NCBI RefSeq assembly: GCF_014648075.1
Contig: NZ_BMQK01000002.1
Span: 62,001 to 126,000 of the forward strand
Direction of reading: 5' to 3'
Length of the DNA: 64,000 nucleotides
DNA from: Streptomyces ruber
GTDB taxonomy: Bacteria; Actinomycetota; Actinomycetes; Streptomycetales; Streptomycetaceae
Positions 53,241 through 61,556 of this stretch are shown piece after piece. Each line of letters begins with the position of its first letter. Position 1 is the first letter of the stretch. Under the pieces are notes generated by a model. That model saw only the letters and a program-made list of their open reading frames with translations. It was not told where the DNA came from and did no database searches. The translations under genes and the position numbers were made by a program.

Positions 53241-54441
53241 GGGTTCCTCCCCGCTGCCCGGCCGGCCTCCGCAGCCGGCGGTACCCGAGGAAACCGACCG
53301 CCGCCGCGACGGCCCCGGCGACGCCCGGGACCCCGTACCCGGCGTCCGCTCCGGCGGCGTCGATCACCCAGCCGGACACGGAGGAGCCGAGCGCGACCCC
53401 GACCGCCAGGCCCGTACTCACCCAGGTCATGCCCTCGGTCAGTTGCGCGCGTGGTACGTGCTCCTCGACGAGGGCCATCGTCGTGATCATCGTGGGGGCG
53501 ATGGCGAGGCCCGCGACGAAGAGCGCCACGGCCAGAAACGGCAGGTTCCCGACCAGTTGGAGGGGGATCATACTCACGGCCATGGCGCACACGCCCAGCA
53601 GCCAGCGACGCGCGGGGGGCCCGGCGAGGCGCAGCAGCCCGAAGACGATCCCCGCGGCGCAGGAACCCGCCGCGTACACGGCGAGGACGAGGCTCGCGGC
53701 ACTCTTGTGCCCCTGCTCCTCGGCGTAGGCCACGGTGACCACGTCGACCGCCCCGAAGATGGCCCCGGTCGCCACGAAGGTGAGCACGAGGACCTGCAGC
53801 CCGGGCGAGCGCAGGGCCGAGCGGCCCCGGCCGTGCCGCTCGCGCGGATGGGGCGCGGGCTCGGTGGCGCGCTGGGCCGTCAGCCAGAAGACGCCGACCG
53901 CGAGGAAACAGCCGGCGAGCAGCGGTCCCGCCTCCGGGAACCACGCGGTGGACAGGCCGATGGAGATGATCGGCCCGAAGATGAAGCACACCTCGTCGAC
54001 CACGGACTCGAAGGAGTACGCGGTGTGCAGGTGCGGGGTGCCGCGGTAGAGGGCCGCCCAGCGCGCGCGGGTCATCGCCCCGATGCTGGGCGTGCAGCCG
54101 ACGCCCGCCGAGCAGACGAAGAGCAGCCAGTCCGGCCACCGGAAGTGGGCGGTCAGCAGCAGGCCGGCCGCCGAGGTGAGGGTGACCAGTACGGCGGGGC
54201 GCAGCACCCGGCGCTGCCCGTGCTGGTCCACCAGGCGCGAGACCTGCGGGCCGGCCACCGCGGCGGCCAGCGCGATGGTTGCCGACAGCGCCCCGGCGAG
54301 GCCGTAGCGGCCGGTGAGCTGGGAGACCATCGTCACCACGCCGATGCCCATCATCGCCAGCGGCAGCCGGCCGAGGAATCCGGCGGCGGAGAATGCCTTG
54401 GCGCCGGGGGCGGCGAACAGGGCGCGGTAGGGGCTCGACAC
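53188..54441 (-). CDS. MFS transporter
   Basis: A 417-residue major-facilitator protein with about 12 hydrophobic segments, beginning in the first 45 residues (FSAAGFLGRLPLAMMGIGVV). The intracellular loop between helices 2 and 3 carries VSRLVDQHGQRRVLRPA, a degenerate motif A. The C-terminus is hydrophilic (RHSQRDDDHEQHD), and its last 18 codons overlap the oxidase gene. The GTG at 54441 (VSSPYRALFAAPGAKAFS) follows GGAG and gives a typical N-terminus for this exporter-like group. It is divergent from hemH, with a perfect palindrome between. The substrate is unknown. Confidence 0.88.
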   Translation of the reverse strand: MSSPYRALFAAPGAKAFSAAGFLGRLPLAMMGIGVVTMVSQLTGRYGLAGALSATIALAAAVAGPQVSRLVDQHGQRRVLRPAVLVTLTSAAGLLLTAHFRWPDWLLFVCSAGVGCTPSIGAMTRARWAALYRGTPHLHTAYSFESVVDEVCFIFGPIISIGLSTAWFPEAGPLLAGCFLAVGVFWLTAQRATEPAPHPRERHGRGRSALRSPGLQVLVLTFVATGAIFGAVDVVTVAYAEEQGHKSAASLVLAVYAAGSCAAGIVFGLLRLAGPPARRWLLGVCAMAVSMIPLQLVGNLPFLAVALFVAGLAIAPTMITTMALVEEHVPRAQLTEGMTWVSTGLAVGVALGSSVSGWVIDAAGADAGYGVPGVAGAVAAAVGFLGYRRLRRPAGQRGGTLERHSQRDDDHEQHDMA

Positions 54442-54487
54442 GAGGGCTCCGGGGGTGCCGTGGATCCGGTGTACCCGGACAGCGCGG

Positions 54488-54511
54488 AGTGGCGCCTTGT
54501 AAGGCGCCACT
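54488..54511. promoter_or_regulatory. Perfect palindrome between MFS and hemH, operator or leader hairpin
   Basis: AGTGGCGCCTT (54488-54498) and AAGGCGCCACT (54501-54511) are exact complements with a 2-base centre. It lies 47 bases upstream of the MFS start and about 97 bases upstream of hemH. A regulator site for the divergent pair is the likeliest role; a terminator is less likely because both genes run away from it. Confidence 0.5.
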
Positions 54512-54607
54512 TGAGGTCATACAGCTTACGCGTCGGGCACCTCCCCCGCATGCGCATTGCGCGGGCCGCGATGCCGGTTGTCAGTGGCGGGTGGCAGGAT
54601 CGTAGAC

Positions 54608-55735
54608 ATGCCCGACGCAACTGACCCGACCCCGTACGACGCACTGCTGCTCCTCTCCTTCGGAGGCCCGGAGGGACCCGACGACGTCGTCCCGTTCCTG
54701 GAGAACGTGACCCGTGGCCGCGGCATCCCGAAGGAACGCCTCAAGGAGGTCGGACAGCACTACTTCCTCTTCGGCGGGGTCAGCCCCATCAACGACCAGA
54801 ACCGCGCCCTGCTCGAAGCGCTGCGCAAGGACTTCGCGGAACACGGCCTGGACCTGCCGGTCTACTGGGGCAACCGCAACTGGGCGCCGTACCTGACGGA
54901 CACCCTGCGCGAGATGGTCGCCGACGGCCGCCGCCGCATCCTCGTCCTGGCCACCAGCGCGTACGCCTCGTACTCGGGCTGCCGCCAGTACCGGGAGAAC
55001 CTCGCCGACTCCCTCGCCGTCCTGGAGGCGGAGGGTCTGGAGCTGCCGAGGATCGACAAGCTGCGGCACTACTTCAACCACCCGGGCTTCCTGGAGCCGA
55101 TGATCGAGGGCGTCATCCAGTCCCTCGCCGACCTGCCCGAGGAGGTCCGGGACGGCGCGCACATCGCCTTCAGCACCCACTCGATCCCCGACTCGGCGGC
55201 CGACACCTCCGGTCCGGTCGAGGAGCACGGGGACGGCGGCGCGTACGTCAGGCAGCACCTGGACGTCGCGCGGCTGATCGCGGACGCGGTGCGCGAGCGG
55301 ACCGGTGTCGACCACCCCTGGCAGCTCGTCTACCAGTCCCGGTCCGGCGCCCCGCACATCCCGTGGCTGGAGCCGGACATCTGCGACCACCTGGAGGAGC
55401 TGCACGGCGCCGGGGTCCCGGCCGTCGTGATGGCCCCCATCGGGTTCGTCTCGGACCACATGGAGGTCCTGTACGACCTCGACACGGAGGCCAAGGCCAA
55501 GGCCGAGGAGCTGGGTCTGCCGGTGCGCCGCTCGGCCACCGTGGGCGCCGACCCGCGGTTCGCCGCCGCCATCCGCGACCTGGTCCTGGAGCGTGCCGCG
55601 GTGGAGAGTGCCCGCCCGGTGACCCCGTGCGCCCTCGGCGCCCTCGGCCCGAGCCACAACCTGTGCCCGGTGGGCTGCTGCCCCGCCCGCGCCCCGAGGC
55701 CCGCCGCCGCGGGCGCCGACAGCCCCTACGCGTGA
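54608..55735 (+). CDS. hemH: Coproporphyrin III ferrochelatase
   Basis: Inserts ferrous iron into coproporphyrin III in the actinobacterial coproporphyrin-dependent haem pathway (also called CpfC). It has 375 residues. N-terminal [18 protein letters not shown] and the iron-site His in [12 protein letters not shown] (near 180) are typical. Cys125 and the C-terminal cluster Cys341, Cys353, Cys357 and Cys358 ([20 protein letters not shown]) can supply ligands for the [2Fe-2S] cluster known in actinobacterial ferrochelatases. The ATG at 54608 has CAGGAT 7 bases upstream and no ribosome site, suggesting a leaderless message. It is followed 8 bases later by the inositol monophosphatase gene. Confidence 0.95.
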   Translation: MPDATDPTPYDALLLLSFGGPEGPDDVVPFLENVTRGRGIPKERLKEVGQHYFLFGGVSPINDQNRALLEALRKDFAEHGLDLPVYWGNRNWAPYLTDTLREMVADGRRRILVLATSAYASYSGCRQYRENLADSLAVLEAEGLELPRIDKLRHYFNHPGFLEPMIEGVIQSLADLPEEVRDGAHIAFSTHSIPDSAADTSGPVEEHGDGGAYVRQHLDVARLIADAVRERTGVDHPWQLVYQSRSGAPHIPWLEPDICDHLEELHGAGVPAVVMAPIGFVSDHMEVLYDLDTEAKAKAEELGLPVRRSATVGADPRFAAAIRDLVLERAAVESARPVTPCALGALGPSHNLCPVGCCPARAPRPAAAGADSPYA

Positions 55736-55743
55736 GGAGCGCC

Positions 55744-56571
55744 GTGAGCGACCAGTCAGAGCCGACCGGGCCCTCGGCCGCCCTCAGGGCCGAACTACTG
55801 GAGATCGCGCTCGACGCGGCGGCCCGCGCGGGCGCCTTCCTGCGCGACAGCCGGCCCGAGGACCTGGGCGTGGCCGCGACCAAGAGCAGTGCCGTCGACG
55901 TCGTCACGGAGATGGACATCGCCTCCGAGAAGATGATCACCGGTCTGCTGGCCGACCGCAGGCCGGACGACGGGGTGCTCGGCGAGGAGGGCGCCAGCGT
56001 CGAGGGCAGCAGCGGTGTCCAGTGGGTGATCGACCCGATCGACGGCACCGTCAACTACCTGTACGGGCTGCCCAGTTGGGCGGTGTCCATCGCGGCCCGG
56101 GTGCACGGGGAGACGGTGGCAGGAGTGGTGCACGCCCCCGTGCGCGGGGAGACGTGGCGCGCGGTCCTGGGGGAGGGGGCCTGGCTGAACGACCGTCCCG
56201 TGCGGGTGCGGCCCGCGCCCGACCTGGGCCTCGCCCTCGTCGGCACCGGCTTCGGCTATCTGGCCGAACGCCGCGCCCGGCAGGCGGAAGTCGTCCGCGA
56301 GCTGATCCCGCAGGTGCGAGACATCCGGCGCGGGGGCTCGGCCGCGATCGACCTGTGCGACGTGGCCGCGGGCCGCCTCGACGCGTACTACGAGCGCGGA
56401 CTGAACCCCTGGGACTACGCGGCGGGCGACCTGGTGGCCCGCGAGGCGGGCGCCCTGACCGGCGGCCGGCCCGGCGAGCCCCTCTCGCCCGAACTGACCG
56501 TCGCGGCCCCGCCCGGCCTCTTCGAGCTCCTCCAGGCCCGCCTGGAGGAGCTGGGGGCCTGGCACGACTGA
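55744..56571 (+). CDS. Inositol monophosphatase family protein
   Basis: A magnesium-dependent phosphatase of 275 residues in the IMPase/SuhB family. Metal-binding motifs are present: Glu in GEEGASVEGS, DPIDGTVNYLYG (near 98-109), and the C-terminal Asp in GLNPWDYAAGDL. The GTG start has GAGGAGC upstream. It is probably in one transcript with hemH (8-base gap). It may hydrolyse inositol phosphate, or histidinol phosphate or another sugar phosphate; the sequence does not distinguish. A terminator follows. Confidence 0.92.
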   Translation: MSDQSEPTGPSAALRAELLEIALDAAARAGAFLRDSRPEDLGVAATKSSAVDVVTEMDIASEKMITGLLADRRPDDGVLGEEGASVEGSSGVQWVIDPIDGTVNYLYGLPSWAVSIAARVHGETVAGVVHAPVRGETWRAVLGEGAWLNDRPVRVRPAPDLGLALVGTGFGYLAERRARQAEVVRELIPQVRDIRRGGSAAIDLCDVAAGRLDAYYERGLNPWDYAAGDLVAREAGALTGGRPGEPLSPELTVAAPPGLFELLQARLEELGAWHD

Positions 56572-56622
56572 CGGCACCTCCGGGTGCTCCCGTGCGCGTG
56601 AACGGCGTCCGGGACAGCACGA

Positions 56623-56657
56623 AGCGGGGCCCCGTCCGGATCTGCCGGGGCCCCGCT
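56623..56657. terminator. Bidirectional terminator
   Basis: AGCGGGGCCCCG (56623-56634) pairs with 56646-56657 around an 11-base loop, between the convergent phosphatase and the 57-residue gene. Confidence 0.85.
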
Positions 56658-56684
56658 CCTTGCCGTACCGGTCGTGCCGATGGG

Positions 56685-56858
56685 TCAGGCGTGAGTCGCG
56701 CCCACCTCCACGCCGTGTTCGGCGGCGAGGCGGTGCAGATCGTCCAGCTCCGCCTCCTCGACCTCCGCGAGGAAGTCGTCGCCGGTCTCGCGAGCATGCG
56801 TGAGGTCGGACTCGGTCGCCCTTATGCGCTGCAGAAGTCCTGCGGTGAAAGCGTCCAT
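56685..56858 (-). CDS. Small conserved acidic protein, 57 residues
   Basis: A short gene encoding a wholly helical, acidic protein that begins MDAFTAGLLQRIRATESDLT and ends EHGVEVGATHA. Heptad-like spacing (LLQRI, LTHAR, FLAEVEEAELDDL) suggests a coiled coil. It is a real gene by its ribosome site (GAGGGGG), coding bias and position right after a terminator. I believe it is conserved in Streptomyces next to cutRS, but no function is known. Confidence 0.75.
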   Translation of the reverse strand: MDAFTAGLLQRIRATESDLTHARETGDDFLAEVEEAELDDLHRLAAEHGVEVGATHA

Positions 56859-57333
56859 GCTGCGCCCCCTCGTCCTGGGTCGTGGGTCGGTGGCACGGGG
56901 GTGTGCCGTCGGGAGGGGCGATCACGTCTCCGCTGAGTGCCCAGCGCTGCCCTGCTGGGCGGCGGCGGTGCCGGACACCCACGCCCGCCCTGCGGAAGCG
57001 GATCGCGGCGGGCCACGTGATGATGCGGCACCAGCAGAGCGTGATCGCGGGGTACAAAGCGTCCTCCCCCCGCCGACTTCCGGGGAAACCTCGACCGGAC
57101 GAGAATTTCCCGCTTCCTTCCCGCTTCCGCGGCCCCGGCCGCTTCCTCCCACCCGGTACTCAGCCGGTCCGCACCGGTTCCCGTCCGGTCCTCACCCGGT
57201 TCCGCCCCCGGCTTACCGCCGACTTATGACCGAAAAGGGCAGGATGGAGGCACAGACCCAGGAAGAACCCTGCCCGCGCGCGGACGCAGTACCGCGTGCT
57301 GCCGCGTGGGCGGACACAGGAAGGACAAGGGAC
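56859..57333. other. cutRS upstream region
   Basis: 475 bases. Repeated CCGGTTCC / CCGGTCC words occur at 57150-57200. An in-frame ATG at 57226 could extend CutR by 36 residues but has no ribosome site and precedes non-conserved sequence. The promoter cannot be placed with confidence. Confidence 0.4.
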
Positions 57334-57987
57334 GTGCGCGTACTCGTCGTCGAGGACGAGCAGCTGCTCGCCGATGCGGTGGCCACCGGACTGCGCCGGG
57401 AGGCCATGGCCGTCGACGTCGTGTACGACGGCGCGGCCGCCCTCGAGCGCATCGGCGTCAACGATTACGACGTGGTGGTCCTCGACCGCGACCTCCCCCT
57501 CGTGCACGGCGACGACGTATGCCGCCGGATCGTCGAACTGGGCATGGCCACGCGCGTGCTGATGCTCACCGCGTCCGGCGACGTCAGCGACCGCGTCGAG
57601 GGCCTGGAGATCGGCGCCGACGACTACCTCCCCAAACCGTTCGCCTTCAGCGAGCTCATCGCACGTGTGCGGGCCCTCGGACGGCGTACGAGCGTGCCGC
57701 TGCCGCCCGTTCTGGAGCGCGCCGGCATCAAGCTCGACCCCAACCGCCGCGAGGTCTTCCGCGACGGCAAGGAGGTCCAGCTCGCGCCCAAGGAGTTCGC
57801 CGTCCTGGAGGTGCTGATGCGCAGCGAGGGCGCCGTCGTCTCGGCGGAGCAGTTGCTGGAGAAGGCCTGGGACGAGAACACGGACCCGTTCACCAACGTC
57901 GTGCGGGTCACCGTGATGACCCTGCGCCGCAAACTGGGCGAACCCCCGGTGATCGTGACGGTGCCCGGCTCCGGCTACCGGATCTGA
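57334..57987 (+). CDS. cutR: Response regulator CutR
   Basis: OmpR-type response regulator of the CutRS system, linked in streptomycetes to carbon-dependent control of secondary metabolism and to secretion quality control. It has 217 residues. The receiver has Glu7-Asp8, phospho-acceptor Asp51 (VVVLDRDLPLVHGDD) and Lys102 (LPKPFAF). The winged-helix DNA-binding domain spans about 125-217 (LAPKEFAVLEVLM, VRVTVMTLRRKLG). The GTG at 57334 (VRVLVVEDEQ) follows a purine-rich AAGGGA. The kinase gene begins 5 bases after its stop. Confidence 0.94.
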   Translation: MRVLVVEDEQLLADAVATGLRREAMAVDVVYDGAAALERIGVNDYDVVVLDRDLPLVHGDDVCRRIVELGMATRVLMLTASGDVSDRVEGLEIGADDYLPKPFAFSELIARVRALGRRTSVPLPPVLERAGIKLDPNRREVFRDGKEVQLAPKEFAVLEVLMRSEGAVVSAEQLLEKAWDENTDPFTNVVRVTVMTLRRKLGEPPVIVTVPGSGYRI

Positions 57988-57992
57988 TCCCC

Positions 57993-59231
57993 GTGGTCGC
58001 CTCACCCGCGCCGCCCACGGCGCCACCGAAGCCCACCTGGGACCCCAGGAAGCCGGAGCCCCCGTTCCCCTGGCTGCGCCCGACCATCCGCATACGGCTC
58101 ACGCTGCTCTACGGCGGCATGTTCCTGATCGCCGGCATCCTGCTGCTGTCGATCATCTACCTGCTGGCGGCCCAGGCCATCCAGGAGGGCAGCCTGAAGC
58201 TCAAGATCTCCGGCAGCAACATCACCGTCAGCAGTGACACCTGCCCGGGTCTCGAGAACCGCAGCATCGACGCGATCAACGCCACGCTCCAGGCGTGCAA
58301 CGACATCCAGCAGCAGCATGCGCTGGACGGCCTGCTCAGCAGGTCGCTGCTCACACTGCTCGGCCTCGCCGTGATCGCGTTCGCCTTCGGGTACGCGATG
58401 GCCGGGCGCGTCCTCTCGCCGCTCGGCAGGATCACCCGCACCGCGCGCGCGGTGGCGGGCTCGGACCTGTCCCGGCGGATCGAGCTGGACGGCCCGGACG
58501 ACGAGTTCAAGGAGCTGGCGGACACCTTCGACGACATGCTGGAGCGGTTGCAGCGGGCCTTCACGGCCCAGCAGCGCTTCGTCGGGAACGCCTCGCACGA
58601 GCTCAGGACACCGCTCGCGATCAACCGGACCCTCCTGGAGGTGCACCTGTCCGATCCGGGCGCCCCCGTGGAGCTGCAGCAGCTCGGCAAGACGCTGCTC
58701 GCCACGAACGAGCGCAGCGAGCAGCTCGTGGAGGGCCTGCTGCTGCTCGCCCGCAGCGACAACCAGATAGTCGAGCGCAAACCCGTGGACCTCGCGGAGG
58801 TGGCCTCCCAGGCCATCGACCAGGTGCGCAGCGAGGCGGACACCAGGAAGGTGGAGCTCCGCGTCGAGCTGGCCCCCGCGGTCGTCCAGGGCAACGGCGT
58901 GCTGCTGGAGCGCATCGCGCTGAACCTCGTCCAGAACGCCGTCCGGTACAACGTGCCGGGCCCGAACGGCTGGGTGGAGGTCAGCACCGAGGTCCAGCAC
59001 GGCCAGGCGGTCCTGGTGGTGGTGAACACGGGGCCGGTGGTGCCCGCCTACGAGGTCGACAACCTCTTCGAGCCGTTCCGGCGGCTGCGCACGGAGCGCA
59101 CCGGCAGCGACAAGGGAGTGGGCCTCGGCCTGTCGATCGTGCGGTCGGTGGCCCGGGCGCACGGTGGTCACATCGCCGCACAGCCACGCGAGGGAGGCGG
59201 ACTCGTGATGCGCGTCACGCTGCCGACCTGA
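57993..59231 (+). CDS. cutS: Sensor histidine kinase CutS
   Basis: Membrane kinase partner of CutR, 412 residues. A Pro-rich cytoplasmic leader is followed by TM1 (about 35-60), an unusually short extracellular sensor (about 61-117), TM2 (about 118-138), HAMP (about 139-190), the phospho-acceptor His202 (NASHELRTPLA) and an ATPase domain with LNLVQNAVRYN and GVGLGLSIVRS. The sensor holds exactly two cysteines, Cys84 and Cys102, which could form a disulfide. Published work on CutS proposes this pair as a redox or folding sensor. The GTG start sits 5 bases after cutR, so the genes are one operon. Confidence 0.94.
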   Translation: MVASPAPPTAPPKPTWDPRKPEPPFPWLRPTIRIRLTLLYGGMFLIAGILLLSIIYLLAAQAIQEGSLKLKISGSNITVSSDTCPGLENRSIDAINATLQACNDIQQQHALDGLLSRSLLTLLGLAVIAFAFGYAMAGRVLSPLGRITRTARAVAGSDLSRRIELDGPDDEFKELADTFDDMLERLQRAFTAQQRFVGNASHELRTPLAINRTLLEVHLSDPGAPVELQQLGKTLLATNERSEQLVEGLLLLARSDNQIVERKPVDLAEVASQAIDQVRSEADTRKVELRVELAPAVVQGNGVLLERIALNLVQNAVRYNVPGPNGWVEVSTEVQHGQAVLVVVNTGPVVPAYEVDNLFEPFRRLRTERTGSDKGVGLGLSIVRSVARAHGGHIAAQPREGGGLVMRVTLPT

Positions 59232-59649
59232 GATGCGAGCGGCCGGGTCGATCTGTCATCATGCCCGCCAACACCGGAGGATGTTCGCTTTGCGCGGAAT
59301 TTTCCGGTGCCGGCGCCGAGAGGGGCGTGTGTGATCGATCACAGGGGCGATTTTCCGGCCATCCACTCTCTGTGATCATGTGACCTGTCGGAAAGTCGGG
59401 AAAATCCGGGTTTTCCGGGGCCTAGATCACGGGAAGTACACGGTGAGACGCCTTTGGCGTGCGGCATTCGGACCGTGTACGGTCCCCTTCGCCATCCAAG
59501 CCGATCACTCTTGAGGAGTCCGGTTGGGTGTCGATTGAGTAACAGACCTTGATGTGAGGCAAAATCTCCGCCTCAGGTCGGGCACAAGTCCGGCCTCTCA
59601 TGCGTTACGTGCGCTGAGACACCGCAGACACCCAGAGGGGGAGAGCGAC
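59232..59649 (+). other. Upstream region of the DUF4193 gene, repeat-rich
   Basis: 418 bases with lower GC. TTTTCCGG occurs at 59300, 59351 and 59411. A perfect 14-base palindrome TGTGATCGATCACA lies near 59327-59340, with a related TGTGATCATGTGAC near 59371. The last 80 bases look like an untranslated leader. No gene was seen. Confidence 0.55.
59327..59340. promoter_or_regulatory. Palindrome TGTGATCGATCACA, CRP-like operator candidate
   Basis: Perfect inverted repeat resembling a CRP/FNR-type half-site pair (TGTGA...TCACA) but with a 4-base centre rather than 6. It lies about 310 bases before the DUF4193 gene and about 100 after cutS. Confidence 0.35.
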
Positions 59650-59946
59650 ATGGCAACGGATTACGACACCCCACGCAAGACCGACGACGACGTCGACTCG
59701 GACAGCCTTGAAGAACTCAAGGCCCGGAGGAACGACAAGTCGACCTCGGCCGTCGACGTCGACGAGTTCGAGGCCGCCGAGGGCCTCGAGCTGCCCGGGG
59801 CCGACCTCTCGAACGAGGAGCTGGCCGTCCGGGTGCTGCCCAAGCAGCAGGACGAGTTCACCTGCATGAGCTGCTTCCTGGTGCACCACCGCAGCCAGCT
59901 GGCCCGTGAGAAGAACGGTCAGCCGATCTGCCGCGACTGCGACTGA
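59650..59946 (+). CDS. DUF4193 zinc-ribbon protein
   Basis: A 98-residue acidic actinobacterial protein of unknown function. The N-terminal half is rich in Asp/Glu (DDDVDSDSLEELKARRNDK). The C-terminal half has two CxxC pairs (FTCMSCFLVHH and PICRDCD at the very end) expected to bind one zinc ion. The ATG follows GGGGGAGAG. It is similar to proteins often encoded next to dut in actinobacteria; here dut is 2.5 kb away on the same strand. It is followed after 13 bases by the EcsC-like gene. Confidence 0.9.
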   Translation: MATDYDTPRKTDDDVDSDSLEELKARRNDKSTSAVDVDEFEAAEGLELPGADLSNEELAVRVLPKQQDEFTCMSCFLVHHRSQLAREKNGQPICRDCD

Positions 59947-59959
59947 GGCAGGGTCGGCC

Positions 59960-60967
59960 GTGACCGGCTCGACCCCTCCTTGGAAGCGCCGCCTCCGCAA
60001 GGAGGCGGACGAAGGGCCGTACGACGGCCCTCGCGGTGAGCGTGACGACGAGCGAGGCTCCCCCGACTCCGGGGTGGCCTCGCTCGAACGTGCGACCGGT
60101 GCTACGTCGGGGGACACCGGGCACCCGCACACCATGGAGAACACGCACAGCGGAAACGATCGGCCGGGGCTCCCGGCCCCGGCGGCCCCCGCCGAGCCCC
60201 CTGCCGGACGCCGCTCGGCGGTCATCGGAGGCAGGCTGCGCGAAGGGCTGAAGGCACGTGCCGGCAAGGGCCGCGGCCGGGCCAGAGCGGGCCTCGCGTA
60301 CCTCGCCGACCGACTGATCGAGACGGCCCCGCGCATCCCCGTACGGGATCTCGCGACCCTGCGCCGGCAGTTCCCGGGCCTGGGTCCCGAGCAGATCGCG
60401 GACAAGCTGGTCGCCGGAGCGGCGAACGCCTCGTCCGCGGTCGGCGCCGGTATCGGGGCGGTGGCCATGATGCCGGTGCCGCCGGCGATGCCCACGGAGC
60501 TGGCCGCCGAGATCACCGGCGTGGCCGCGATCGAGCTGAAGCTGATCGCCGAGCTGCACGAGGTCTACGGGCAGCGGCCGCCGGGGAACCTGAAGGAGCG
60601 CAGCACCGCCTACCTGGGCTCCTGGTCCGGGGAGCGCGGCATCGACGTGACCAGGCCCGCGACCTTCAACGCGGCGCTCGGCAGCCAGATGAAGCGGGAA
60701 CTGCGACAGCAGATCATGAAGCGCATGGTGCGCAACCTGCCGAACCTGATGCCCTTCATGGTGGGGGCCGCGGTCGGCGCGGTGATGAACCGGCGCGACA
60801 CCAAGCACCTCGCCGAGCGCATCAGGAAGGATTTGCGCAGGAACCAGGTGCCCTGGGAGGCGCTGCGCGAGCTGCCCGCGCTGGAGGGACCGGCGGACCC
60901 CCTGGAGCTGGAGGAGGCGCCGAAGAAGCCCGGCCGCTGGGGAGGGTTCCGCTCGGCCTCCGACTGA
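59960..60967 (+). CDS. EcsC-like conserved protein
   Basis: A 335-residue protein. The first 85 residues are charged and disordered (WKRRLRKEADEGPYDG). A basic stretch (GRLREGLKARAGKGRGRARA) leads into a helical hydrophobic region (AGAANASSAVGAGIGAVAMM, then MPTELAAEITGVAAIELKLI) that resembles EcsC-family membrane-associated proteins. The last part (MVRNLPNLMPFMVGAAVGAV) is another hydrophobic helix. The GTG start has AGGG upstream. Membrane association is inferred; the function is unknown. It is probably co-transcribed with the DUF4193 gene. Confidence 0.75.
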   Translation: MTGSTPPWKRRLRKEADEGPYDGPRGERDDERGSPDSGVASLERATGATSGDTGHPHTMENTHSGNDRPGLPAPAAPAEPPAGRRSAVIGGRLREGLKARAGKGRGRARAGLAYLADRLIETAPRIPVRDLATLRRQFPGLGPEQIADKLVAGAANASSAVGAGIGAVAMMPVPPAMPTELAAEITGVAAIELKLIAELHEVYGQRPPGNLKERSTAYLGSWSGERGIDVTRPATFNAALGSQMKRELRQQIMKRMVRNLPNLMPFMVGAAVGAVMNRRDTKHLAERIRKDLRRNQVPWEALRELPALEGPADPLELEEAPKKPGRWGGFRSASD

Positions 60968-61000
60968 GTGCCGGCGCCCGCCTCCCGGCGGCGCCCGGCG

Positions 61001-61026
61001 CCTTCGGGAGCCCGCGCTCCCGAAGG
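61001..61026. terminator. Bidirectional terminator, EcsC-like / DUF3093
   Basis: CCTTCGGGAGC (61001-61011) pairs with GCTCCCGAAGG (61016-61026) around a 4-base loop, between convergent genes. Confidence 0.85.
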
Positions 61027-61036
61027 GCCCGACGGC

Positions 61037-61498
61037 TCACGCGGCGGTGCGCGCCGCCTCCAGGGCCGCGGCCAGCCGCTCCGGCTCCCGCGTCGACAGG
61101 TACAGGTACGGGGTCGGGTCCTCGGGGTCGGTGACCGGGACGCGGACCGCCCAGGGGACGTAGGCCCGCAGGAGCATGAACGCGCGCGGGTCGGCCTTGT
61201 GCATGCGCCAGGCGCGGGCCTCCTCCGGGTCCAGCACCTCGGCGTCCCCCAGCGCCGACACCGGGATCTTCGCCTCGCCCGCGACCAGGACGTCCCCGAC
61301 CACCCGGATGCGGACGGAGCCGTACGAGCTGGCCGCGACCGCCGCGACCGCCGTGCCGCCGGCCAGGCCGCCCAGCATGGGCAGCACGCCGAAGGGGAGC
61401 AGGACCAGCGCCATGGAGACCCCGACCAGCAGGGAGATCAGCCACCAGGAGCGGGGGGCGGTGAGACGTTCTTCGTACGGCGACGCGGAGGGCTGCAT
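61037..61498 (-). CDS. DUF3093 membrane protein
   Basis: A 153-residue actinobacterial protein. Two close transmembrane helices (about 20-60: WWLISLLVGVSMALVLLPF, then a Gly/Ala-rich helix) precede a cytoplasmic beta-rich domain (IRVVGDVLVAGEAKIPV, about 64-80; then the conserved WRMHKADPRAFMLLRAYVPW). The DUF3093 domain has no known function. The ATG at 61498 lacks a ribosome site, so it may be leaderless. It is divergent from the thioesterase gene, with 58 bases between starts. Confidence 0.88.
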   Translation of the reverse strand: MQPSASPYEERLTAPRSWWLISLLVGVSMALVLLPFGVLPMLGGLAGGTAVAAVAASSYGSVRIRVVGDVLVAGEAKIPVSALGDAEVLDPEEARAWRMHKADPRAFMLLRAYVPWAVRVPVTDPEDPTPYLYLSTREPERLAAALEAARTAA

Positions 61499-61556
61499 GA
61501 GGTCAAGCTTGGCACGGTGTCGGGCGGCCGCCCGCGCGCGGGTAAGGTCTGCGCCT

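Noticed and set aside
57226..57333. Longer CutR start at 57226
   Set aside because: Receiver domains begin at the RVLVVEDE strand. The added 36 residues look random and there is no ribosome site.
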